NCBI RefSeq assembly: GCF_045310675.1
Contig: NZ_JBJHZZ010000001.1
Coordinates: forward strand, 124,001-188,000
Reading direction: 5' to 3'
DNA from: Clostridium_AT stratigraminis
GTDB taxonomy: Bacteria; Bacillota; Clostridia; Clostridiales; Clostridiaceae
Length of the DNA stretch: 64,000 bases
The position numbers and the translations under genes were made by a program. The notes below the pieces were generated by a model that was not told where the DNA came from, searched no databases, and saw nothing but the letters and a program-made list of their open reading frames with translations. Every line of letters starts with the position of its first letter. Positions within the stretch are counted from its first letter, which is position 1. Positions 35,161 through 44,259 of this stretch are shown here, in pieces.

Positions 35161-36447
35161 TTGAGGGTAGATATGGGCATGGGTAAGACAGTAAGCACCT
35201 TAACTGCAATAGATGAATTGTTATTCCTTGGTGAGGTAAATAAAGTTTTAGTTATAGCACCTCTTCGAGTTGCAGAAGATACATGGAGTACCGAGATAGG
35301 TAAATGGGATCATCTTAAGAATTTAAGAATATCAAAAGTTTTAGGAAGTCCAAAGCAAAGAATAAGAGCCTTGAATATGCCTGCAGATATTTATGTTACT
35401 AATAGAGAGAATGTAGAATGGCTTGTTAAGCAATGCTTTAGCAGCTGGCCCTTTGATATGGTTGTTATAGATGAATTGAGTTCGTTTAAATCTTCCAAAG
35501 CTGTAAGGTTCAGAGCACTTAAGAAAGTAAGACCATACTTTAAAAGAATAGTTGGACTTACAGGGACACCAGCACCAAACAGTTTAATAGATTTATGGCC
35601 ACAAGTTTATTTACTTGATGGTGGATTGAGACTAGGTAAAACTATTACAGGATATAGAGAACAGTATTTCAGACCTGGACAAAGAAATCAATTTGTAGTT
35701 TACAATTGGAATCTTAAAGAAGGTGCAGAAGATGCAATTCATAAAAAGATAGGTGATATTTGTATTTCAATGATGGCTAAGGACTATTTGGATCTTCCTG
35801 AAAGAATTGATAACCCGGTAGAAATTAATTTACCTCCGGCTGCCATAAATAAGTACAAGCGACTAGAGAAAGATCTTGTTATAGAACTTGGTGAAGAAGA
35901 TATAACAGCAGCCAATGCAGCAGTACTTACTAACAAACTTCTTCAAATGTCCAATGGAGCTATTTATTCAGAAAATCATGAAGTAGTAGAGATCCATGAA
36001 GAAAAATTAAAAGCTTTAGCAGATATAGTTGAAGCAGCCAATGGTAAACCAGTTTTAGTATTTTACACATACAAGCATGACTACACCAGGATAAGTAATT
36101 ATCTTAAAGGCTATAAGATTAAAGGACTTGAGGATTCAAAGGATATTGAGGAATGGAATAAAGGTAATATTCCAGTGCTTTTAGTTCATCCAGCATCTGC
36201 AGGACATGGACTTAATCTACAGTATGGAGGAAGTATTATAGTTTGGTTTGGACTTACATGGAGCCTGGAATTATATCAGCAAGCTAATGCAAGACTTCAT
36301 AGACAAGGTCAGAAGGAAATAGTTATTATACATCATCTTATTGCTAAAGGTACCGTGGATGAAGATGTTATGAAAGCCTTAAGCAATAAGGAAATAAATC
36401 AAAATATGTTATTAGAAGCTGTAAAGGCTAGAGTTAATAAAGACTGA
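35161..36447 (+). CDS. SNF2-family helicase, 5' end split by an 8-nt insertion
   Basis: The main frame (428 residues) holds the motor: motif I MGMGKT, II VVIDELSS, III GLTGTPAP, and the C-terminal helicase lobe HPASAGHGLNLQYG with NARLHRQGQ. An N-terminal piece lies in another frame at 35084-35164: MEFKPWNYQEYAINHIIDNN and then AAGLFL, followed by TGA. Removing eight bases (TGAGGGTA, 35162-35169) would restore AGLFL-DMGMGKT, the normal order. Translation could restart at ATG 35173, six bases after GAGG inside the inserted stretch, which would lose the Q-motif region. Sequencing error must also be considered. Confidence 0.85.
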   Translation: MRVDMGMGKTVSTLTAIDELLFLGEVNKVLVIAPLRVAEDTWSTEIGKWDHLKNLRISKVLGSPKQRIRALNMPADIYVTNRENVEWLVKQCFSSWPFDMVVIDELSSFKSSKAVRFRALKKVRPYFKRIVGLTGTPAPNSLIDLWPQVYLLDGGLRLGKTITGYREQYFRPGQRNQFVVYNWNLKEGAEDAIHKKIGDICISMMAKDYLDLPERIDNPVEINLPPAAINKYKRLEKDLVIELGEEDITAANAAVLTNKLLQMSNGAIYSENHEVVEIHEEKLKALADIVEAANGKPVLVFYTYKHDYTRISNYLKGYKIKGLEDSKDIEEWNKGNIPVLLVHPASAGHGLNLQYGGSIIVWFGLTWSLELYQQANARLHRQGQKEIVIIHHLIAKGTVDEDVMKALSNKEINQNMLLEAVKARVNKD

Positions 36448-36490
36448 ATCTGAAACTATTATGAAACAAATTTAGAAGGGGGAATTTAAA

Positions 36491-36682
36491 ATGGGTTCAT
36501 CTAAAATGTTAGAAGAATTGAGAAGAAGTATAGAAATTATTCCTCGAAAGTTTACTTTTAAAATTGAAAGTATAGAAAAATCAATAGAAATAAAGGAAGT
36601 AAACGAAGAAATGGCTATGTATAGACTTAGAAATATGTATCCTTGTGGCAATGTAAAACTTATAGGAGAAGAATTTATTTAA
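36491..36682 (+). CDS. Small phage protein, DpnD/PcfM-like, 63 residues
   Basis: ATG after AGAAGGGGGAATTT. The product (MGSSKMLEELRRSIEIIPRK...) ends with EEMAMYRLRNMYPCGNVKLI, a pattern seen in short DpnD/PcfM-like phage and plasmid proteins. Function unknown. Confidence 0.6.
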   Translation: MGSSKMLEELRRSIEIIPRKFTFKIESIEKSIEIKEVNEEMAMYRLRNMYPCGNVKLIGEEFI

Positions 36683-36723
36683 GACACAATTCAATTATAT
36701 TTCGAAGGAGGGAGTGAAAACGA

Positions 36724-37059
36724 GTGATAAAACTAGATGAATTATTAGAGCTTCAGAAGGAGCTTGATGATTTTATAATAGAGCAAAGAGATATTAAGCT
36801 TCAGCCTAAGGAGCTATTAACAGATACATTATTAGCATTACAAGTTGAAGTATCTGAGCTAGCAAATACAACTAGATGTTTTAAACATTGGAGTAATAAA
36901 GGACCTGATGATAAAAATGTTATCTTAGAGGAATATGTAGATGCACTTCATTTTCTTTTAAGTATTGGTAATCAGTTAAACTTTAGATCCAAAGAAATTG
37001 AAGATGCCTATTTTAAGAAAAGACAAATAAATATTAACCGTGTGAAAGAAGGTTATTAA
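36724..37059 (+). CDS. Dimeric dUTPase-like / MazG-fold pyrophosphatase
   Basis: A 111-residue all-alpha NTP pyrophosphatase, GTG start. The metal-binding acids are visible in LQVEVSELANTTRCFKHW and LEEYVDALHFLLSIGN (ExxE plus ExxxD). This is the pattern of dimeric dUTPases (dUTPase_2). It would hydrolyse dUTP to keep uracil out of phage DNA. Located at the end of the replication block. Confidence 0.82.
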   Translation: MIKLDELLELQKELDDFIIEQRDIKLQPKELLTDTLLALQVEVSELANTTRCFKHWSNKGPDDKNVILEEYVDALHFLLSIGNQLNFRSKEIEDAYFKKRQININRVKEGY

Positions 37060-37060
37060 G

Positions 37061-37153
37061 ATGTGTTTGTTTTTATTAGGACTCTTTACAGGAAGTACAA
37101 TAGGATCTTTCATTATAGCTTTATGTGTAGTAGCTAAAGAAAAGGAGGGATAG
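37061..37153 (+). CDS. DUF3789-like 30-residue membrane peptide
   Basis: Starts one base after the dUTPase stop, with GAAGGTTATTAAG upstream. It is one membrane helix (MCLFLLGLFTGSTIGSFIIA...) with a Lys/Glu tail. Such micro-proteins are common in clostridial phages at this place. Function unknown. Confidence 0.6.
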   Translation: MCLFLLGLFTGSTIGSFIIALCVVAKEKEG

Positions 37154-37154
37154 G

Positions 37155-37577
37155 ATGGATAAGAAAGAACTTTCACAGCTTCATCACATTATTAAAGAAA
37201 TTGAATTATTAAAAGTTCAGATAAATAATATTAATCATGAGACTGTAACCGATTCTGTTAAAGGTTCAGATCCTTACTTTCCATATGTCGGACATACAAT
37301 GATAATATCTGGAATAGAAGTTAAAGGGCATGATAAAAAAGTAACCAGGCTTAAACGGAAATTACAAATCAGAACAGATGAACTTATGAATAAAGTTGCT
37401 GAATTAAATGATTATATTGCAAGTATAGAAGATAGCGAAATCAGACAGATTTTAACACTACGATATATAGAGAATTTAACGTGGAAGCAGATAGCTGATA
37501 AAATGGGAACTAAAGGTGAGGGGGATACCGAAAGAAAAAAACATGACCGATTCTTAAAAGTTTCCTACAATTCCTGA
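37155..37577 (+). CDS. DUF1492-type late transcription regulator, sigma-70 region 4-like
   Basis: A 140-residue protein with a coiled-coil N-terminus and a C-terminal helix-turn-helix (EIRQILTLRYIENLTWKQIA, then DKMG) like sigma region 4. This is the ArpU/RinA/DUF1492 class that turns on late phage genes. It is the last gene before a strong terminator and the packaging genes, the expected place. The ending HDRFLKVSYNS is shortened compared with the common ERKHDRFLK form, but the helix-turn-helix is intact. Confidence 0.85.
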   Translation: MDKKELSQLHHIIKEIELLKVQINNINHETVTDSVKGSDPYFPYVGHTMIISGIEVKGHDKKVTRLKRKLQIRTDELMNKVAELNDYIASIEDSEIRQILTLRYIENLTWKQIADKMGTKGEGDTERKKHDRFLKVSYNS

Positions 37578-37624
37578 AAAAAATAATTTATAATTAAAAT
37601 ATAAAATTATATTAATAACTAAAT

Positions 37625-37660
37625 AAAAGACACTTGGTTAAGTCCAAGTGTCTTTTAATG
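37625..37660 (+). terminator. Strong terminator at the end of the early region
   Basis: AAAAGACACTTGG (37625-37637) pairs fully with CCAAGTGTCTTTT (37644-37656) over a six-base loop. The stem is closed by T-rich sequence on both strands. It separates early and late transcription. Confidence 0.85.
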
Positions 37661-37781
37661 TTTAAAAATAAATAATATGGATATAATTTAAAATGATAAA
37701 ATTAACATTGTTGTACTCCAATATTCTTGAGCGGTTGCTTTTAGCAGCTGCTTTTTATTTTGTGTTAAGTCAGGTGATAAT

Positions 37782-37988
37782 ATGGAAAACATGAACCATG
37801 AAATATGTGATTACTATGAGCCAGCAAAAAGAAAAGTAAATAAGTTATGTAAATACTTTAATGGTGATATTAAGAAAATGTATCAAATAGAAAGATGTAT
37901 GATGCATTGTAATATATTAGAGGACAAGCAACTTATGGAAGAAGGACAAGTATTTAGAAGAGTTAAGGGAGCTTTGAGGAAGAAATAG
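37782..37988 (+). CDS. Hypothetical phage protein, 68 residues
   Basis: ATG with TCAGGTGATA upstream. Basic and Cys-containing (CDYYEPAKRKVNKLCKYFNG ... IERCMMHC). No family recognised. It stands between the late regulator and the terminase genes, where late promoters would be expected. Confidence 0.6.
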   Translation: MENMNHEICDYYEPAKRKVNKLCKYFNGDIKKMYQIERCMMHCNILEDKQLMEEGQVFRRVKGALRKK

Positions 37989-38040
37989 GAGGATTATCCT
38001 TTTTTATATAGAATTAAGATATATGAAAGGGGATGAGAGT

Positions 38041-38202
38041 ATGGAAGAATTGAAAATTAGCATCGATGATAGGTGCCCATATTGTAGTAGTGATAATATC
38101 AACCCATCTGGTAACAGCCATAAGGTTAAGGGATACCCAGAGTATGAATCTTTTGTTTGCAAAAAGTGCGGTCAAGAATTTAGAATTTTAAAAAATAAGT
38201 AG
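38041..38202 (+). CDS. Small zinc-ribbon protein, 53 residues
   Basis: ATG after AAGGGGATGAG. Two CxxC knuckles (CPYCSSDN and CKKCGQEF) are 27 residues apart, forming a zinc ribbon. Small proteins of this type often act as phage transcription or nucleic-acid binding factors. Followed by a terminator that overlaps the stop codon. Confidence 0.7.
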   Translation: MEELKISIDDRCPYCSSDNINPSGNSHKVKGYPEYESFVCKKCGQEFRILKNK

Positions 38203-38224
38203 AGTCTGAAAAGACTCTTTTTAT
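38200..38224 (+). terminator. Terminator after the zinc-ribbon gene
   Basis: AGAGTC-TGAAAA-GACTCT followed by TTTTATT. The stem starts in the stop codon. Confidence 0.75.
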
Positions 38225-38287
38225 TCGACAATAGCATGAATCATCATTTTGGTATAGAAGTATAGTATTAGAAGGGGAGGAAATTTT

Positions 38288-39070
38288 ATGAATCAGGAAA
38301 ATATAAAAGTATATAACTTAAAATATGAAAAATTAAAATTACATACTAAGTATATTATTGCTATAAGCTTGGGCCTAATATCTTTGGTTATTATAAGCCG
38401 TGGTTATTCAAATAATATATTTATTGGACAAGTTGGGTTTGCGGCAACAATATCATCCATAATCTTATCCGTTATAGCTATTTTAATGACAATAATAGGA
38501 GAAACAAAATCAGATAATACTAAAGATAAATTAGTTAATGTATCTGATGAATTAGAAGTTATAACAAAAAGCATTGGTGATGCCACTAATAAACTAGAAG
38601 CTACCCTTTATTCAAGTCAAGAATTATTTTCAGGAATTAATAATATACAAAGTAATATTGACCAATTAATTAATTCTAAAAGCATAGAAACAAATGAAGA
38701 AATGGTAATGACTAAAATTGATACTGAAAATGAAGGTCATAGTTGTTATATTAATATTTTTGAAGATGCGGGAAAAAGATTAAATGAAGTAAACTATAAA
38801 GATTTAGCTCTAGTTTTATTTTATATAGGGGTAAAGAAGAAATGTGGTTTCAATAAAATATCGTATCAAGAATTTACTGAAGATATGAAAAATTTAAAAA
38901 TTCAATTTAATGATCTACAAAGTTGTTGGTATGCATCATTATTATTTTCGAAAGCATTGTGGAAAACCGATGACTTTAATAAATTTATCTATAATACAAT
39001 TAAGAATAGATATTCCTACGAAGTTAATAATATTAAGTCTTTAAGTAAAATTAATAGTACCGAAAAGTAG
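38288..39070 (+). CDS. Membrane-anchored coiled-coil protein between terminators (cargo candidate)
   Basis: A 260-residue protein with two N-terminal membrane helices (about 20-40 and 50-70: GFAATISSIILSVIAILMTI) and a helical cytoplasmic part (about 75-260). It lies between two terminators, upstream of the terminase genes, and is more AT-rich than the core genes, the usual signs of a separately transcribed phage cargo gene. Possible roles include superinfection exclusion or defence, but no diagnostic motif is present. AGAAGGGGAGG lies just upstream of the ATG. Confidence 0.65.
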   Translation: MNQENIKVYNLKYEKLKLHTKYIIAISLGLISLVIISRGYSNNIFIGQVGFAATISSIILSVIAILMTIIGETKSDNTKDKLVNVSDELEVITKSIGDATNKLEATLYSSQELFSGINNIQSNIDQLINSKSIETNEEMVMTKIDTENEGHSCYINIFEDAGKRLNEVNYKDLALVLFYIGVKKKCGFNKISYQEFTEDMKNLKIQFNDLQSCWYASLLFSKALWKTDDFNKFIYNTIKNRYSYEVNNIKSLSKINSTEK

Positions 39071-39077
39071 ACAATTT

Positions 39078-39106
39078 AAGAGCTCTTAACAGGGCTCCTT
39101 TTTCAT
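39078..39106 (+). terminator. Terminator after the membrane cargo gene
   Basis: GAGCTCT-TAACA-GGGCTC followed by CTTTTTC, nine bases past the stop codon. One G-U pair in the stem. Confidence 0.65.
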
Positions 39107-39131
39107 ACATAAAATTAAGGAGGTGGCATTA

Positions 39132-39644
39132 ATGGCCAAACTTACACCAAAACAAGAAATGTTTGTAGAAGAGTACCTTTTGGACTTAAATGCCACACAG
39201 GCAGCAATTAGAGCTGGATATAGCCCTAAGACTGCAGCCGAGCAAGGAAATAGATTGTTAACAAATGTTAAGGTTCGCACGTGTCTAGACCAAGAAATGG
39301 CTGAACGTTCAAAGAGGACTGGAATTAATCAGGATAGGGTAATAAGAGAGATTGCAAGGTTAGCTTTTATTAATCCTGATAATGTTATGAACCTAAATAG
39401 TGCCACAGTAAGAAAAGATGCTTTGGAAGAAGATCTAGCTGCAATACAATCTGTTAAAGTTAAAATGTCATCTTCTGAAAATGGTGAGATGGTAGAAAGA
39501 GAAGTAAGGCTTAATGATAAATTAAAAGCCCTAGAGCTCCTAGGTAAGCATTTAGGAATGTTTAAGGATAAAGTTGAAGTATCAGTGCTTACTGAAGAAA
39601 AGAATAAGCTTGATAGCTTACTAAATCAAATTAGGGGCACTTAA
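39132..39644 (+). CDS. Terminase small subunit
   Basis: 170 residues from ATG 39132 with AAGGAGGTGG upstream. The N-terminal domain is the terminase_2 (XtmA) helix-turn-helix: LTPKQEMFVEEYLLDLNATQ, then AAIRAGYSPKTA. It binds the packaging site and brings the large subunit. Its gene ends two bases before the large-subunit gene. Confidence 0.93.
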   Translation: MAKLTPKQEMFVEEYLLDLNATQAAIRAGYSPKTAAEQGNRLLTNVKVRTCLDQEMAERSKRTGINQDRVIREIARLAFINPDNVMNLNSATVRKDALEEDLAAIQSVKVKMSSSENGEMVEREVRLNDKLKALELLGKHLGMFKDKVEVSVLTEEKNKLDSLLNQIRGT

Positions 39645-39646
39645 CT

Positions 39647-40999
39647 ATGAGTCAGGAAGTATTATTACTATCAGAAAAGTATAAGGCCTTTTTAAAACAT
39701 ACAGCTCCAGTTGAGTTCCTTGAAGGTACAACTGCAGCAGGAAAGACTACTGTTGGTATATTCAAGTTCATGCTATTAGTTGCGGAAAGTAAAAAGAAGT
39801 ACCACATCATAGCTGCTAAAGATACAGGTACTGCAGAAAAGAATATCATAAATAAGGACCTTGGTATAATAGATGATTTTGGAATACTCACTGAGTACAA
39901 TGGTAATGGTTCTAAGGATGAAAAAATACCACATATTGTTTATCATACAAACAATGGTGAAAAAGTTGTATATGTTATGGGTTATGGAGATAAAAAGAAG
40001 TGGCAAAAGGCATTAGGCGGTCAGTACGGATGCCTTTACATAGATGAAATTAATACTGCCGATATTGATTTTGTAAGAGAATCTTTCATGCGTGCTGATT
40101 ATGTAATGGCTACACTAAATCCAGATGATCCTAACTTACCTATTTATAAAGAATATATAAACTCCTCAAGACCATTACCTGAATATAAGGATGATGCGCC
40201 TCAAGAAATAAATGATATGCTTAAGGAAGAACCAAAACCCGGTTGGGTACATTGGTTCTTTTCTTTTAAAGATAATCTAGGCTTAACTGCAGATAAAATA
40301 AAACAAATTATGTTAAATGTTCCTAAGGGCACAAAGCTCTATAAAAATAAAATCCAAGGGTTAAGGGGTAGAGCAACAGGATTGATATTCAGTAACTTTG
40401 AAAGAAATAACAATGTTATATCAAAGCAGAAAGCTAATACATTTAAGTTTATTCAATTTACAGCTGGATTAGATACAGCTTATTCTCAAAACAGCCCTGA
40501 TACATTTGCATTCACTTTCTTAGGCATAACAGATAAAAAAGAGCTCGTATTGCTTGATGAAGAAGTCTATAACAATAAGGATTTAAGCATACCATTAGCG
40601 CCTTCAGACATAGCTCCTAAGTATTTTAAATTTCTAGAGAAAAATAGAAAGGAATGGGGCTTTGCTAGAGATGCATTTATAGATAGTGCAGACCAGGCAA
40701 CCATAATGGAGCTTAAGAAATACAAAAGAGTTAATCCATGCTTATATAACTTTATAAATGCCTATAAGAAAATTGAAATTATAGACAGAATCCATTTACA
40801 ACTTGGTTGGATAAATACAAATGGAAAGATATTTTATTATATTGTGGATACATGTATAAACCATATAGGAGAGCTTGAAGCTTATTCATGGAAGGAAGAT
40901 AAATACGAGCCAGAAGATGCTAATGATCATACAATAAACAGCTGTCAATATGCATGGATACCATTTAGAAAACTCATTGGAGATTATAAGGAGGAATAA
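39647..40999 (+). CDS. Terminase large subunit
   Basis: A 450-residue packaging motor and nuclease of the PBSX/terminase_3 type. The ATPase has a Walker A-like GTTAAGKTT and Walker B LYIDEIN; the nuclease domain shows AGLDTAYSQ and DSADQATI. All key acids seem present. The SPP1-like head genes downstream suggest headful (pac) packaging, but no packaging-site evidence was found. Confidence 0.93.
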   Translation: MSQEVLLLSEKYKAFLKHTAPVEFLEGTTAAGKTTVGIFKFMLLVAESKKKYHIIAAKDTGTAEKNIINKDLGIIDDFGILTEYNGNGSKDEKIPHIVYHTNNGEKVVYVMGYGDKKKWQKALGGQYGCLYIDEINTADIDFVRESFMRADYVMATLNPDDPNLPIYKEYINSSRPLPEYKDDAPQEINDMLKEEPKPGWVHWFFSFKDNLGLTADKIKQIMLNVPKGTKLYKNKIQGLRGRATGLIFSNFERNNNVISKQKANTFKFIQFTAGLDTAYSQNSPDTFAFTFLGITDKKELVLLDEEVYNNKDLSIPLAPSDIAPKYFKFLEKNRKEWGFARDAFIDSADQATIMELKKYKRVNPCLYNFINAYKKIEIIDRIHLQLGWINTNGKIFYYIVDTCINHIGELEAYSWKEDKYEPEDANDHTINSCQYAWIPFRKLIGDYKEE

Positions 41000-41000
41000 C

Positions 41001-42515
41001 ATGGGGCTTATAGGAGGTATAAAGAACGTGTTAACTAAAGCAGCTATAAAGTTATTAAATATACAGCCAGCACAAGAAAGCAGCATAACGATTAGGGAGC
41101 CATTATCCTTTCAAGGGAATGTTCTAAGAAATAGAATATGGTATAGGGGAGATCCTTCGGAGTTAGACCAATTCTTCAAACAATCTGCCTATGACTTGGT
41201 TAGTAAATCTAGATTTTGGGCTGCTGTACCAAGCCATGACCTAAACATAAGGAAAATACATTCAGGACTTCCAGCTATGGTTGCTGATAGATTAAGTGAC
41301 ATTGTTGTGGCAGATATAGACAACATAGAATTAAATGGCGAGGAGCAAGATAATCAATGGGAAGAAATAAGCCAAGATAATAAACTTAATGAAACCATAA
41401 ACACTGCGATTACAGAAGCTTTAGTTGCTGGGGATGGAGCTTTCAAAATAACCATAGATACAGATATAACTAGATATCCAATTATAGAGTTCTATAGTGG
41501 TGAAAAAGTTGAGTATAACTATAAGCGTGGCAGACTCTTTGAGGTTATCTTCTATACAAGTTACTGTAAGAGCAATAAGGACTATACACTTATTGAAACC
41601 TTTGGTAAAGGCTACATAAATAATGAGCTGCAGGACAGTTATGGAAAGCCAGTACCTCTAGCAACACTTGAAGAAACAGCAGGACTGCAAGATGTAACTT
41701 TTGATGGCAGCTTTATTATGGCCATTCCACTTATGTTTTTTCAATCACCTAAGTTTGATGGAAGAGGTAAATCTATTTTCGATAATAAGACAGACAGTTT
41801 TGATGCACTAGATGAAGTTATAAGTCAGTGGATAGATGCAATAAGGGATGGAAGAGTTAAACAGTATATTCCTGAGGATCTATTACCTAAGAATCCAACA
41901 ACAGGGGAAATAATAAAGCCTAACCCATTTGATAACAAGTATATTGCAACAGGCTCTAGCTTAGCTGAGGATGCTAAAAATGAGATAAGCCTGCAGCAGG
42001 CAGCAATAAACTATCAAGCATATGTAGATAGCTATTCTAATGCTATTGATATGTGCCTACAAGGAATTATATCACCTTCTACTTTAGGTATTGACCTTAA
42101 AAAGAAAGACAATGCAGAAGCTCAAAGGGAAAAGGAAAAAACAACGCTTTATACTAGGGGCAAAATAGTTGATACATTGACCGAGGTTATTCCAGAGTTA
42201 GTACAAACTGTGCTTATGGTTCAGGATATACTAAATGAGAAAGCTCCTGGAGAATATGAAGCAACTATATCCTTTGGAGAGTATGCAAGCCCTTCCTTTG
42301 ATGCTGTAGTTGATACTGTAGGTAAAGCTAAATCCTACGGAATAATGTCTGTAGAAAAAGCCGTTGAGGAAATGTATGGAGATACGTTAAGTGATGAAGA
42401 AAAGGCAGAGGAAGTTCAACGTATTAAAGAACAGAATGGAATGTTGCAGGCAGAAGATCCAAAGGTAGTTGATAATGCAGACTTAACAGGTGGCGGAAAT
42501 GGACAAGAAGGATAA
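41001..42515 (+). CDS. Phage portal protein
   Basis: 504 residues from ATG 41001 (TAAGGAGGAATAAC upstream). It begins with a short hydrophobic segment, then RIWYRGDPSELDQFFKQ, a typical portal core with SRFWAAVPSHDLNIRK and a long helical C-terminus, with an acidic or glycine-rich tail (DLTGGGNGQEG). The dodecameric ring is the DNA entry and exit gate. It overlaps the MuF gene by 17 bases. Confidence 0.92.
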   Translation: MGLIGGIKNVLTKAAIKLLNIQPAQESSITIREPLSFQGNVLRNRIWYRGDPSELDQFFKQSAYDLVSKSRFWAAVPSHDLNIRKIHSGLPAMVADRLSDIVVADIDNIELNGEEQDNQWEEISQDNKLNETINTAITEALVAGDGAFKITIDTDITRYPIIEFYSGEKVEYNYKRGRLFEVIFYTSYCKSNKDYTLIETFGKGYINNELQDSYGKPVPLATLEETAGLQDVTFDGSFIMAIPLMFFQSPKFDGRGKSIFDNKTDSFDALDEVISQWIDAIRDGRVKQYIPEDLLPKNPTTGEIIKPNPFDNKYIATGSSLAEDAKNEISLQQAAINYQAYVDSYSNAIDMCLQGIISPSTLGIDLKKKDNAEAQREKEKTTLYTRGKIVDTLTEVIPELVQTVLMVQDILNEKAPGEYEATISFGEYASPSFDAVVDTVGKAKSYGIMSVEKAVEEMYGDTLSDEEKAEEVQRIKEQNGMLQAEDPKVVDNADLTGGGNGQEG

Positions 42516-44259
42516 TAAAAATAATCCTGAGCTTTTAGGTGACATATTAAAAAATGTGAATAAACAATCTATACAAGATAATGCTGAGATAGAAAGACAA
42601 AAGGCTTATGATATATCTAGAATTTTTCAACAGATGGAATTAGATCTAATATCAAGTATGAAGAGAGCCTTTAGTTTTCACCAAATCGAGCAAGAAAAAG
42701 AAGGTTTTGTTTGGGAACAATGGCAGTTAAGTAAACTTAGAGCTATGGAGGAATTCCGCAAAAGAAATAGGGCTATTGTTGATTCTTATAGTGAACCTAT
42801 TCAGCAGGCAATAGACAGAGAATTAAATAATAATTTTGAAGCTGGAGAGAAGAGAGCTGAGAAGCTAGTACAGAAGATAGAAGAAGCTGGAGTTATATTA
42901 CCTAAAAGTGAAAGATCTAAAGAAGAACTTACTGACATCTTAGAAACTCCTAAGCTAGAAGAAAAACCTAATCAACCTCAAGAGCCACAACTAGAAGCTC
43001 CAAAGCATCAAGAAAATAAGCCTTTTAATCCTGCAAAGACACCGCCTCCAGAGCAAAACTTCTTTGGGGTAAATGATAAAAAAATAGAAGCACTGCAAAA
43101 GAGCGTTGAACATGATCTTAAAGAAGCACAGCATTCAGTATTGCGTAAGATGGATGATATTTATAGGCAAACATTATTTAAAACGCATGTGTATCTGCAA
43201 AATGGTGCTAAGACTTTAGAACAGGCTATTGATATGGCAACTAAAGACTTTTTAGAAAAAGGAATAGACAGCATAGTATATAAGAATGGTCGAAGGGTTA
43301 ATATTGCTTCTTATGCAGAAATGGCATTAAGAACAGCAAGCCAAAGAGCTACTTTCTTGGGTGAAGGTAAAAAGAGAGATGAATGGGGCTTATATTTAGT
43401 TGTAGTGTCTGCTCATGCTAACACTTGTAAAATGTGTGAACCTTGGCAGGGAAAAGTATTAATTGATGATGTTTTTAGCCATCCAAGCAAAGAATTTATA
43501 CAAGAGAATAGCAAATATCATCTGCTTAGTGAAGCTATAGCAGCAGGACTTCTTCATCCTAACTGCAGGCATACTTTAATAACATACTTCCCAGGAATAA
43601 CTCAGCTTCCTACAGTACCAGATGGGAAGGATGCTGTTAAGACCTATGAAGCAGAGCAAAAGCAAAGGTATATAGAAAGACAAATAAGAATGTGGAAAAG
43701 GATAGTTGTTGGCTCCACCGATTCTGAAAATGTAAGCAAAGCAGATGCTAAAGTCAAGGAATGGCAAAAGAAATTGAAGCAGCATTTAGAAGATAACTCT
43801 CAACTCAGAAGAAATAATGCTAGAGAAGAAGTAAAAGGATATAAACCTATAAAAATAACAGGTGCACTAAATCCAGAAAGTAAGGAAGCTGAAAAGCATG
43901 CAATGCAGTATTACGAGTCAGTAAGGCATATGAAAACTGACGTCGGTAAGATAGCTAAAAATACTGGCTTCAGTGAAAAAACGATTCAATTAATTAAAAA
44001 TCATATTTTTACTGAAGAACATAATCTTGGATATGGTCTTATAGGAAGATTTGATCCTGATTATGATATGGCCAGAAGTTGGCAAAGACTTATCGAAGGA
44101 AAAGAAATAAAAGCTATGGACATCATAATGTTAAGGCATGAATATCTTGAATCTGGACTAATGAAGCGTTATAATTATGAATATAGAGTAGCTCATGATA
44201 TAACTGAGAGAAAATATAATTATTCTAAAGCTGTCAAAGAGGAAAGAGGTGGTTCATAA
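42499..44259 (+). CDS. MuF-type minor head protein with toxin-like C-terminal domain
   Basis: About 586 residues. The head part (about 190-380) matches Phage_min_cap2: TLFKTHVYLQNGAKTLEQAI, ASQRATFLGEGKKRDEWGLY, SAHANTCKMCEPWQGKV and LHPNCRHTL with conserved Cys and His. A charged linker follows. The C-terminal domain (about 450-586) is separate: KHAMQYYESVRHMKTDVGKI, NHIFTEEHNLGYG, MARSWQRLIEGKEI, MLRHEYLESGLMKR and HDITERKYNYSKAV. Domains placed like this at the end of MuF proteins are known polymorphic toxin modules. The coupled next gene could be its immunity gene. Start ATG 42499; GTG 42490 is possible. Confidence 0.85.
   Translation: MDKKDNKNNPELLGDILKNVNKQSIQDNAEIERQKAYDISRIFQQMELDLISSMKRAFSFHQIEQEKEGFVWEQWQLSKLRAMEEFRKRNRAIVDSYSEPIQQAIDRELNNNFEAGEKRAEKLVQKIEEAGVILPKSERSKEELTDILETPKLEEKPNQPQEPQLEAPKHQENKPFNPAKTPPPEQNFFGVNDKKIEALQKSVEHDLKEAQHSVLRKMDDIYRQTLFKTHVYLQNGAKTLEQAIDMATKDFLEKGIDSIVYKNGRRVNIASYAEMALRTASQRATFLGEGKKRDEWGLYLVVVSAHANTCKMCEPWQGKVLIDDVFSHPSKEFIQENSKYHLLSEAIAAGLLHPNCRHTLITYFPGITQLPTVPDGKDAVKTYEAEQKQRYIERQIRMWKRIVVGSTDSENVSKADAKVKEWQKKLKQHLEDNSQLRRNNAREEVKGYKPIKITGALNPESKEAEKHAMQYYESVRHMKTDVGKIAKNTGFSEKTIQLIKNHIFTEEHNLGYGLIGRFDPDYDMARSWQRLIEGKEIKAMDIIMLRHEYLESGLMKRYNYEYRVAHDITERKYNYSKAVKEERGGS

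Noticed and set aside
35084..35164. Separate 26-residue gene before the SNF2 helicase
   Set aside because: Its sequence is the normal helicase N-terminus; it is better explained as the split 5' end than as a gene of its own.
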